From an uncultured Bacteroidales bacterium (GTDB lineage Bacteria > Bacteroidota > Bacteroidia > Bacteroidales > Bacteroidaceae): a DNA stretch of 5,407 bases. The notes beneath the pieces were generated by a model. It was not told the origin of the DNA. It did not search any database and saw only the letters and a list, made by a program, of their open reading frames with translations. The stretch is from assembly GCA_947367415.1 (NCBI GenBank), contig CANBEE010000193.1, forward strand, positions 1 to 5,407, read 5' to 3'. Position 1 is the stretch's first letter. The number at the start of each line of letters is the position of its first letter. Positions 1-5,407 of this stretch are shown one piece after another. A program made the position numbers and the translations under genes.

Positions 1-1
1 C

Positions 2-22
2 GACGAGGACGACGAGGAGTAG
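2..22 (+). CDS. 3' end of an upstream gene with an acidic C-terminal tail (partial)
   Basis: The codons read Asp-Glu-Asp-Asp-Glu-Glu and then a TAG stop at 20-22, and the frame is open back to the window edge. A run of Asp and Glu ending at a stop is a common C-terminus for bacterial cytoplasmic proteins, so this is probably the last few codons of a real + strand gene. Its stop lies only 9 bp from the stop of the convergent 116-aa gene, the tight packing expected of neighbouring real genes. Only six residues are visible, so no family can be assigned. By chance alone a short GA-rich stretch could give the same reading, which limits confidence. Confidence 0.5.
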   Translation, partial: DEDDEE

Positions 23-31
23 CCCACCCCC

Positions 32-382
32 TCAGCGAACCACCTGACACCCTACGCACTGCTTCTTGAGGCTGTCGTAGAGGAAGATGCAGAGGCTATA
101 GAGCATGTGTTGCAGCTCACCCTCGGTGCGGCGATACATGTCGGTCTCGCTCATGGGACGCAAGCCATAGCTTGGCGCCACCTTGTAGATGGAGGGGTAT
201 TTGGTCGTGATGTAGCGGTTGCAGGCAAGGGCAGCCTCCTTGTCGCACAGCTCATAGGCAGCAATGACGTGATGGATGTCTCTTACCAACTGGCGCGAAA
301 CAGGTGTGGCACTACGGTATACACGGGCGATGGAACGGATGACACGGAGCGACTGGTGCTCGTTCAGAGAGTTCGTGTTCAT
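32..382 (-). CDS. Hypothetical protein, 116 aa, unrecognised family
   Basis: The frame runs from an ATG at 382-380 to a TGA at 34-32. I do not recognise the family. The product is a small soluble protein with no signal peptide or membrane segment, rich in predicted helix. It has a basic N-terminal third (RVIRSIARVYRSATPVSR), a central stretch with two Cys residues, and a C-terminal helix ending near two more Cys (KKQCVGCQ). The closely spaced C-x-x-C near residues 110-113 is unaccompanied by other obvious zinc-finger elements. Codon choice strongly favours C or G at third positions, as in the neighbouring genes, which supports real coding over the overlapping + strand frames. No exact TAnnTTTG element was found upstream on this strand. 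It is convergent with the acidic-tail gene and divergent from the fused membrane protein. Existence is fairly certain; function is unknown. Confidence 0.75.
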   Translation of the reverse strand: MNTNSLNEHQSLRVIRSIARVYRSATPVSRQLVRDIHHVIAAYELCDKEAALACNRYITTKYPSIYKVAPSYGLRPMSETDMYRRTEGELQHMLYSLCIFLYDSLKKQCVGCQVVR

Positions 383-458
383 AAGCGATTATTTAGGGTT
401 ATTGTCATGCGAAGCTTTCGATGTAACCATCGTGGCACCGCTTTTGTTCACCGATGAA

Positions 459-505
459 GTGCAGAAAAATCCGAGCGACTTCTTAGAAGTATGGATTTTT
501 TGCAC
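459..505. repeat. Imperfect palindrome, 47 bp, next to the promoter
   Basis: The outer arms are 459-472 (GTGCAGAAAAATCC) and 493-505 (GGATTTTTTGCAC). They are complementary except for one extra base in the left arm. The inner arms, ACTTCT at 478-483 and AGAAGT at 485-490, are perfectly complementary around a single T. An asymmetric internal loop (5 nt at 473-477, 2 nt at 491-492) separates inner from outer arms. The palindrome ends one base before the -7 element of the following gene, so it covers the position where a -33 box would sit and lies upstream of the predicted transcript start. It could be a binding site for a dimeric regulator, or a copy of a dispersed palindromic element. Neither can be decided from one copy. 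Confidence 0.75.
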
Positions 506-513
506 TATTTTTG
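506..513 (+). promoter_or_regulatory. Bacteroidetes -7 promoter element for the DUF4105/phosphatase-like gene
   Basis: TATTTTTG matches the sigma-ABfr -7 consensus TAnnTTTG exactly. Transcription would start around 517-520, giving a leader of about 16-19 nt before the ATG at 536. No TTG/TTTG is visible at the usual upstream spacing, because that place is occupied by the palindrome centre. A TTTG at 499-502 is too close to serve as -33. The missing -33 box may mean a weak or regulated promoter. Confidence 0.65.
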
Positions 514-535
514 TACGTTAATAGAAAATAATGTC

Positions 536-3331
536 ATGAAGAAAAGCATTATACTGATTCTCGCGTTGCTGGCGTCGGCCCTCGGCATGGCTGCACAGCC
601 CGACTCCCTGCTCATGCGCGACACCAACGACTCCATCCGCGTAAGCCTCGTCACCTGCTCGCCCGGCACCGAGGTGTATGCCGTGTATGGACATACGGCA
701 CTGCGCGTGGAGGTGCCCTCGACCGGTGTCGACCTCGTCGTCAACTATGGACTCTTCTCCTTCGACGCACCCAACTTCATCTGGCGCTTCATCAAGGGCG
801 AGACCGACTATCTCGTGGGTACTATAGGGTACCCCCTCTTCGAGTGTGAGTATACCGAACGCGGTTCGTCGGTGACACTGCAGGAGCTCAACCTCTCCGA
901 AGCCGAGAAGTCAAGACTGATAAGGCTGCTCGACAGCAACCTGCGCCCCGAGAACAGGGAATACCGCTACAACTTCCTATACAACAACTGCAGCACCAAA
1001 GCCCGCGACAAGGTGGAAGAGGCACTCGTGGCACAGCTACAGCCTGCCAAGAACATGCGGGAAGGAACCACCTACCGCGACATCCTGCACGAGTACACAC
1101 AGGACTATCCCTGGCTACAGTTCGGCATCGACTACCTGCTGGGACTGCAGGCCGACCGCCCCATCGGGCCACGCGAACAGATGTTTGCCCCCGAGTACCT
1201 CAAGGCATACACGGCAAGCCAGCAGCTGACCGACTCGGGCCACACAATGCCCTACGTCATCAACGAGCGGATGATAGCCCCCGAGGCACCACAGCCCGCG
1301 ACCTTCACCTTCCCGCTCACCCCCACGCAGCTGATGATACTGTTGCTGCTGCTCACGGCCTGCATCTGCACCCTCGAGCTGCTCATCGAGCGCCGCCAAT
1401 GGTGGTTCGATGCACTGCTGCTTACCATACAGGGGCTGATGGGCTGCATCGTGGCCTTCCTCTTCTTCCTGTCGGAGCATCCCACGGTAGGGAGCAACCT
1501 GCACGTCATCTACCTCAATCCGCTGCCGCTGCTTTTCATGCCCTTCGTGATACGCGACATCGTGAAGCGCCGCAGGAGCATCCTCAGCTACATACTGATG
1601 GCCCTGCTCGGCGTGTTTGTCATCGTATCGCTCTTCGCCCACCAGTACATACAGCCAGCCGCCTACATCTTCATCGCCATACTGCTGCTGCGCCTGGTGC
1701 ATAATGCATGGCTCTATCCCTTGATATCGCACCTGCTCAGCCGACACAAACCTGTCAAGCAGCGCAACATACACACATATACCATAGCCCTGCTGATGGC
1801 CTGCACGCTGGCCCCGACCGAGATGACAGCAGCCAACGACGGCACACCCAAGGCGATAGTAAGCATCGTGGTAGACCAGCTCCGAGCCGACTATCTGGAG
1901 AAGTATGCCCACCTGTATGGCGACGGCGGCTTCAAACGCCTGTTTGCCGAGGGCCGTGTCTACACCAACGGCTATTTCAGCCACGCCACTCCCGACCGCT
2001 CATCAGCAACAGCCTCGGTCTACAGCGGCACCACGCCCTACTATCATGGCATCACGGCCAACCGCTTCCTCAACCGCAAGACCCTCAAGGTGCTGGGCGT
2101 CACCGACGATGCCAACTACAAGGGAGTCAACAGCAATGAGCCCTCATCGCCCGTGCGCCTGCTCGTCACCACCATCGCCGACGAACTGAAGATAGCCTCG
2201 AAGGGGAATGCCTACATCTGCACCATCGCCCCCGAGCGCGACATGGCCATACTGGCTGGCGGGCACGCACCCAACGAAGCCATCTGGCTCGACGAGGAGC
2301 ATGGCATGTGGGCCACATCATCGTACTACAATGGACTACCGGCTTGGGCACGCTCATTCAACCGACGCAAGGAGCCAAGGTTCGACTGGGAAAGCATGGC
2401 GTGGGAGCCCTACTTCCCCATCGAGTTCTACACCGCCGCGGCCTATGACGGAGCACCGGAGCCTTTCCTACACACCTTCAAGGGAGGCGAGCCCGAAGCT
2501 GTCAGACGCTACAAGACATCGGCAAACATCAACGACGAAGTCACCCACCTGGCACTCTCATGCATCGACGGCAACCTCTTCGGACGCAACAAGACCACCG
2601 ATATGCTATGCGTAGGCTACTATGCCGGTAACTATGGCCATGCCTCTGAATGGGAGCGCCCGCTCGAACTGCAGGACATCTACCTGAGGCTCGACCGTAA
2701 CATCGCCGACCTCCTCAACAGCATCGACCAGAAGGTAGGGCTGGACAATGCGCTCATCGTCATCACCTCGACCGGCTACGTCGACGCTCACCTGCCCGAC
2801 ATCAAGTTCTTCACCCTGCCCACAGGCGAACTCAGAATGGACCGCTGCCGCGTACTGCTCAACATGTACCTCGGCGCCATCTACGGCACAGGCGAGTATG
2901 TGGAGGCATCATACCTCAACGAAATCTATTTGAACCACGAGCTCATCGAAAAACGCCAGTTCAGAATGAAGGAGGTGCTCGACCGCTGCACAGAGTTTCT
3001 CTGCCAGATGAGCGGAGTGAAGCGTGTATACTCCTCACTCGACCTCTTCTCCAGCAAGGCCGACCCCACCATGCAAGGCGCCTACCATAGCGCCAGCTCG
3101 GGCGACCTCATCCTGGAGGTGTCGCCGGGATGGACACTCGTGGACGAAATCTGGGGCGAGAGCATCTACCACAACCGTGCACATATCCCCGTGCCTATCA
3201 TCTTCTTCGGAGCAGGAGTGGCCCCCGAGACCAGCCGCGCCCCCATCACCGTGGAGAGTATCGCACCCACCATTGCTCATATCCTGCGCATAGGCGTGCC
3301 CAATGCCTGCTCCACACAGCCATTGCCATAA
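536..3331 (+). CDS. Fused DUF4105 - multi-pass membrane - alkaline-phosphatase-like protein, 931 aa
   Basis: Residues 1-20 form a signal peptide. Residues 36-240 match DUF4105 (Lnb N-terminal periplasmic domain): YAVYGHTALRV with His53, NYGLFSFDAPN near 70-80, and YNFLYNNC ending at Cys152; His and Cys are candidate active residues. Five membrane segments follow, near 263-284, 290-313, 321-342, 349-368 and 374-401. A sixth, signal-peptide-like one lies at 413-433. Basic loops at 286-287, 340-347 and 403-410 place both domains in the periplasm. Residues 438-925 resemble the alkaline phosphatase / phosphodiesterase superfamily (IVSIVVDQLRADYL with Asp447, SVYSGTTPYYHGI, LQDIYLRLDRNIADLL, PVPIIFFGAG), but the usual DxxGH and ADHG metal motifs read YYAGN and TSTGY, so catalysis is doubtful. 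The ATG at 536 is chosen over the in-frame ATG at 491 because 491 lies inside the palindrome and upstream of the -7 element, and because starting at 536 gives a clean signal peptide. The gene appears monocistronic. The substrate is unknown. Confidence 0.85.
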   Translation: MKKSIILILALLASALGMAAQPDSLLMRDTNDSIRVSLVTCSPGTEVYAVYGHTALRVEVPSTGVDLVVNYGLFSFDAPNFIWRFIKGETDYLVGTIGYPLFECEYTERGSSVTLQELNLSEAEKSRLIRLLDSNLRPENREYRYNFLYNNCSTKARDKVEEALVAQLQPAKNMREGTTYRDILHEYTQDYPWLQFGIDYLLGLQADRPIGPREQMFAPEYLKAYTASQQLTDSGHTMPYVINERMIAPEAPQPATFTFPLTPTQLMILLLLLTACICTLELLIERRQWWFDALLLTIQGLMGCIVAFLFFLSEHPTVGSNLHVIYLNPLPLLFMPFVIRDIVKRRRSILSYILMALLGVFVIVSLFAHQYIQPAAYIFIAILLLRLVHNAWLYPLISHLLSRHKPVKQRNIHTYTIALLMACTLAPTEMTAANDGTPKAIVSIVVDQLRADYLEKYAHLYGDGGFKRLFAEGRVYTNGYFSHATPDRSSATASVYSGTTPYYHGITANRFLNRKTLKVLGVTDDANYKGVNSNEPSSPVRLLVTTIADELKIASKGNAYICTIAPERDMAILAGGHAPNEAIWLDEEHGMWATSSYYNGLPAWARSFNRRKEPRFDWESMAWEPYFPIEFYTAAAYDGAPEPFLHTFKGGEPEAVRRYKTSANINDEVTHLALSCIDGNLFGRNKTTDMLCVGYYAGNYGHASEWERPLELQDIYLRLDRNIADLLNSIDQKVGLDNALIVITSTGYVDAHLPDIKFFTLPTGELRMDRCRVLLNMYLGAIYGTGEYVEASYLNEIYLNHELIEKRQFRMKEVLDRCTEFLCQMSGVKRVYSSLDLFSSKADPTMQGAYHSASSGDLILEVSPGWTLVDEIWGESIYHNRAHIPVPIIFFGAGVAPETSRAPITVESIAPTIAHILRIGVPNACSTQPLP

Positions 3332-3422
3332 CACACGGAAAGCATTTACAGCATACAATTCAGAACCGACGGGGAATCTCGCGCTTGGATTTGACAAAGC
3401 AGTTCATAGAGAGCGAGGCAAG

Positions 3423-4565
3423 CTACCTCACAGTAATGTGCAGACAAGCCTGTTTGCGCTCATACTTCACATAGCAACGCCCCTGTCGATGCATGTCATA
3501 GACCGTCTGGAAGAGCAGCTGCTGCAGCTTCATGTCATTGGCAAAGTACTCCTCGGGCTTGTCGAAACGCATATAAGTGATGTCGACGGTTGTTCCATAC
3601 TGATGGCATGAGTTTTCCGAAGCATTGACATTGCCACTGCGACGCAAGCGCTTGATATGGTCCTGAGTGCGGTACACACTGGTGACAATGAAGCGGTGAC
3701 GGCGGTCGTAGCCACGATTGAAGAGCGAGTCCTGGAAAGCCTCACCCATCGCATCGAGCAGCTCCTTCGCCTTGGGCACAAGGTAGGGCGCCGAGTGAGT
3801 GAGCGGGTCCACCTGATAGAGGCGATTGGTCTCTACATACTTGAGTCCGAAGGCCCCCAGCTCCAGCTCCTCCACCGTAAGCGGACGCTCAGTGCCATTG
3901 GCACGCGCTGCCACGAGTTGCGTATCGTTGAGGTCATTGAACAGGCGCGGATAATTACGGTACACCTCACGATGGTCCTTGAGGCTAGGGTCACGGTTCG
4001 GCTTCTCAGACACCTTGAAGGGAGTGGCAAGACTCTCCGTAATCATCTTGCGCAAATGCATGTGGAAGCAACCCCGCAGGTTGTACACACCCATTATCAA
4101 GAAAATCGCGAGCAGCAGCGTCGCCCCCATGGCAAGCAAGCCCCGCAGGTTGAACAAATGCCCACGCCCGATACGCTGCACCAATCGCACATAGCGACGC
4201 AGCAGCCCCTTGCCATACCACTTGATGATTTGCGCCACGACGGGAACAAGCGCAAGAGCAATCTTATATCCCAGCAAATCGTGAGGCGTAGTGAACACAC
4301 CACACAATGCCGCCACAAGCAAATAGAGCGGATACCCCACATAGGCCAGAAGGCGCAACGGCCACTTCAACACATTGGTACCCACGAGATAGACCGACGT
4401 AAAGGCTGTGAGAAAAAACAGCATCTTGCAGCGAAACCACGCCCTCACATGATAGTCATCGCCCACAAAGAGGCAGCCAACGAGGTCGGTAAACAAAAAA
4501 AGCAAGCCCACCATAGGGATGAGCTGCGCTACAAACAATGCTGATTCTTTACGGTTGAGGCTCAT
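3423..4565 (-). CDS. Membrane-anchored DUF5715 / M15 peptidase-like protein, 380 aa
   Basis: The N-terminal half is membrane-embedded, with five hydrophobic segments near residues 9-34, 46-64, 73-92, 98-116 and 142-160. A strongly basic loop at 115-141 indicates the cytoplasmic face, so residues 165-380 should be periplasmic. The C-terminal domain (about 255-380) carries SVYRT (296-300), RLRRSGNVNAS, and SCHQYGTTVD, in which His321 and Asp328 fit the HxxxxxxD zinc motif of M15-type D-Ala-D-Ala peptidases. His376, in CLHITVR just before the stop, is a candidate third zinc ligand, and Glu369 a possible base. This is the pattern I associate with DUF5715 of Bacteroidetes. A peptidoglycan-directed metallopeptidase is inferred, not shown. 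The ATG at 4565 is preferred to an in-frame TTG at 4577, because that TTG is part of the -7 element. The gene is convergent with the fused gene and divergent from trmB. Confidence 0.82.
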   Translation of the reverse strand: MSLNRKESALFVAQLIPMVGLLFLFTDLVGCLFVGDDYHVRAWFRCKMLFFLTAFTSVYLVGTNVLKWPLRLLAYVGYPLYLLVAALCGVFTTPHDLLGYKIALALVPVVAQIIKWYGKGLLRRYVRLVQRIGRGHLFNLRGLLAMGATLLLAIFLIMGVYNLRGCFHMHLRKMITESLATPFKVSEKPNRDPSLKDHREVYRNYPRLFNDLNDTQLVAARANGTERPLTVEELELGAFGLKYVETNRLYQVDPLTHSAPYLVPKAKELLDAMGEAFQDSLFNRGYDRRHRFIVTSVYRTQDHIKRLRRSGNVNASENSCHQYGTTVDITYMRFDKPEEYFANDMKLQQLLFQTVYDMHRQGRCYVKYERKQACLHITVR

Positions 4566-4574
4566 AAATCTTTG

Positions 4575-4582
4575 CAAAGGTA
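4575..4582 (-). promoter_or_regulatory. Bacteroidetes -7 promoter element for the DUF5715-like gene
   Basis: Read on the - strand this is TACCTTTG, an exact TAnnTTTG match. The ATG begins at 4565, only 9 bases beyond the end of the element, so the predicted transcript would have a leader of just a few nucleotides or none. No good -33 TTTG lies at normal spacing: a TTG at 4597-4595 is only 12 bp away. If the element is functional, translation is close to leaderless; alternatively the true promoter lies further upstream. Confidence 0.5.
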
Positions 4583-4605
4583 ATATTTTATTGTCAATTT
4601 ATTCG

Positions 4606-4613
4606 TAATTTTG
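4606..4613 (+). promoter_or_regulatory. Bacteroidetes -7 promoter element for trmB
   Basis: TAATTTTG fits TAnnTTTG exactly. A transcript starting near 4617-4620 would have a leader of about 22-25 nt before the ATG at 4642, with an A-rich stretch (AATAAAAA) just before the start instead of a Shine-Dalgarno sequence, as is usual for this phylum. The upstream TTG at 4591-4593 is closer (12 bp) than the normal -33 spacing, so the -33 assignment is left open. Confidence 0.6.
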
Positions 4614-4641
4614 CAACATAAAAGATTTACACGAATAAAAA

Positions 4642-5407
4642 ATGGGAAAAGGTAAATTGGCCAAATTCGCCGATATGGCATCGTATCCGCACGTGTTCGA
4701 GTATCCTCACTCGGTAGCAGAGCAGGTTCCCTTTGAGATGAAGGGGCGTTGGCGCGAACAATTCTTCAAGAACGACAACCCCATCGTACTGGAGCTGGGC
4801 TGCGGACGTGGCGAATATACTGTCGGACTGGGACGCATGTACCCGGACAAGAACTTCATCGGAATAGACATCAAGGGAGCACGCATGTGGTCCGGTGCTA
4901 CCGAGTCGCTACGCGAGGAGATGAACAACGTGGCGTTCCTACGCACAAACATCGAAATCATCGACCGCTTCTTCGCAGCCGGTGAGGTCGACGAGATATG
5001 GATTACCTTCCCCGACCCACAGATGAAGAAAGCCACCAAGCGACTGACCTCAACTTACTTCATGCAACGCTACCGTCAGTTGCTTCGAGCCAATGGACTT
5101 ATTCATTTGAAAACCGATAGTCCATTCCTTTATACCTACACGCAAGCCATGGTGAAAGAAAATGGATATCCGCTATTGGTGGACACCTGTGACCTGTATG
5201 GCGATGAGGCAATGAGGCAATTAGGCGATGAAGTCAGCGAAGCACGCGCCTTGCAAACACATTACGAACACCAATGGCTCGACCGCGGACTGACAATCAA
5301 ATATATAGCATGGCAACTGCCCGAAGAACCATCGCTCCTAGAACCAGATATAGAAATAGAAAAAGACACATATCGTTCATACGGAAGAAACTATGTATCC
5401 TCAACAA
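4642..5407 (+). CDS. trmB: tRNA (guanine(46)-N7)-methyltransferase TrmB (3' end cut by window)
   Basis: TrmB transfers a methyl group from S-adenosylmethionine to N7 of guanine 46 in the variable loop of tRNAs, in the cytoplasm. The frame is open for 255 codons from the ATG to the window edge. A Rossmann-type SAM-binding loop is seen at residues 51-59 (ELGCGRGEY), with the acidic end of strand 2 at FIGIDIKG (72-79). The TrmB signature is at 121-134 (ITFPDPQ followed by MKKATKR), where many bacteria have FPDPW followed by basic residues; the Q variant is, from memory, usual in Bacteroidetes. LIHLKTDSPFLY (153-164) and the C-terminal THYEHQWLDRGLTIKYIAW (206-224) complete the family pattern. 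The visible length is near the full length expected, so only a few residues should be missing. The last third is somewhat more AT-rich than the first. Transcription starts from the divergent promoter region shared with the DUF5715-like gene. Confidence 0.95.
   Translation, partial: MGKGKLAKFADMASYPHVFEYPHSVAEQVPFEMKGRWREQFFKNDNPIVLELGCGRGEYTVGLGRMYPDKNFIGIDIKGARMWSGATESLREEMNNVAFLRTNIEIIDRFFAAGEVDEIWITFPDPQMKKATKRLTSTYFMQRYRQLLRANGLIHLKTDSPFLYTYTQAMVKENGYPLLVDTCDLYGDEAMRQLGDEVSEARALQTHYEHQWLDRGLTIKYIAWQLPEEPSLLEPDIEIEKDTYRSYGRNYVSST

Noticed and set aside
419..432. Small hairpin, 5-bp stem CGATG/CATCG with 4-nt loop
   Set aside because: The pairing is perfect but short. It has no U-run and lies in a divergent intergenic region, so chance is a sufficient explanation.
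491..535. N-terminal extension of the fused gene from the ATG at 491
   Set aside because: This start lies inside the palindrome and upstream of the -7 element, and it would put 15 extra residues before an otherwise standard signal peptide.
1115..1984. A 289-codon open frame on the - strand inside the fused gene
   Set aside because: It lies entirely antisense to the membrane and linker region of a well-supported gene. Its composition (Gln, Glu, His and Gly-rich low complexity) is that of a shadow of GC-rich hydrophobic codons, with no domain visible.
3332..3422. Possible bidirectional terminator between the convergent genes
   Set aside because: Only a 5-bp pairing (CTCGC at 3378-3382 with GCGAG at 3413-3417) with a 30-nt loop, and weaker ones, could be found. 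There is no U-run. This is not enough to call a terminator.
3657..4544. A 295-codon open frame on the + strand opposite the DUF5715-like gene
   Set aside because: It is antisense to a gene with recognisable motifs and membrane segments. Its translation is His, Gln and Arg-rich without a recognisable fold, and it has no promoter.
5204..5219. Tandem 8-bp repeat ATGAGGCA x2 within trmB
   Set aside because: Two copies of a short unit inside a conserved coding region, with the frame intact. Probably coincidental, though it could be a minor slippage site.

Overview
The window looks like a chromosomal segment from a Bacteroidales bacterium, most likely Prevotellaceae. The evidence is as follows. 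Three intergenic sites match the Bacteroidetes sigma-ABfr -7 element TAnnTTTG exactly. The starts lack Shine-Dalgarno motifs and instead follow A-rich leaders. The coding DNA has GC-rich third positions while the short promoter regions are AT-rich. The TrmB has the Bacteroidetes-style FPDPQ motif, and DUF4105 and DUF5715 proteins are present. The genus is an inference from remembered protein style; no search was run.

Layout from left to right. Positions 2-22 are the last codons of a + strand gene with a very acidic tail. It converges on an unrecognised 116-aa gene on the - strand (32-382). The divergent gap 383-535 holds a strong imperfect palindrome (459-505) directly against a -7 element (506-513). 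That promoter drives a long + strand gene (536-3331, 931 aa), in which an N-terminal DUF4105 domain, five membrane segments, a signal-peptide-like sixth segment and an alkaline-phosphatase-superfamily domain are joined in one frame. This gene converges, across a 91-bp gap (3332-3422) with no clear terminator hairpin, on a - strand gene (3423-4565, 380 aa). That gene encodes five membrane segments followed by a DUF5715 / M15-peptidase-like periplasmic domain. A 76-bp AT-rich divergent promoter region (4566-4641) separates it from trmB (4642 to the window end). trmB encodes tRNA (guanine-46-N7)-methyltransferase and lacks only its extreme 3' end.

How the genes relate. The two large central genes are convergent, not an operon, but share a design: a multi-pass inner-membrane anchor carrying a hydrolase-like domain that positive-inside topology places in the periplasm. 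Cell-envelope work is therefore likely for both, but no substrate can be read from the sequence. trmB is a housekeeping tRNA modification gene with no evident link to them.

The most interesting points are two. In the fused protein, the phosphatase-like domain seems to have lost most canonical metal and catalytic residues, suggesting a pseudoenzyme or a strongly altered active site. The palindrome sits where the -33 box of that gene's promoter should be. No mobile element, CRISPR array, RNA gene or obvious defence system is visible.
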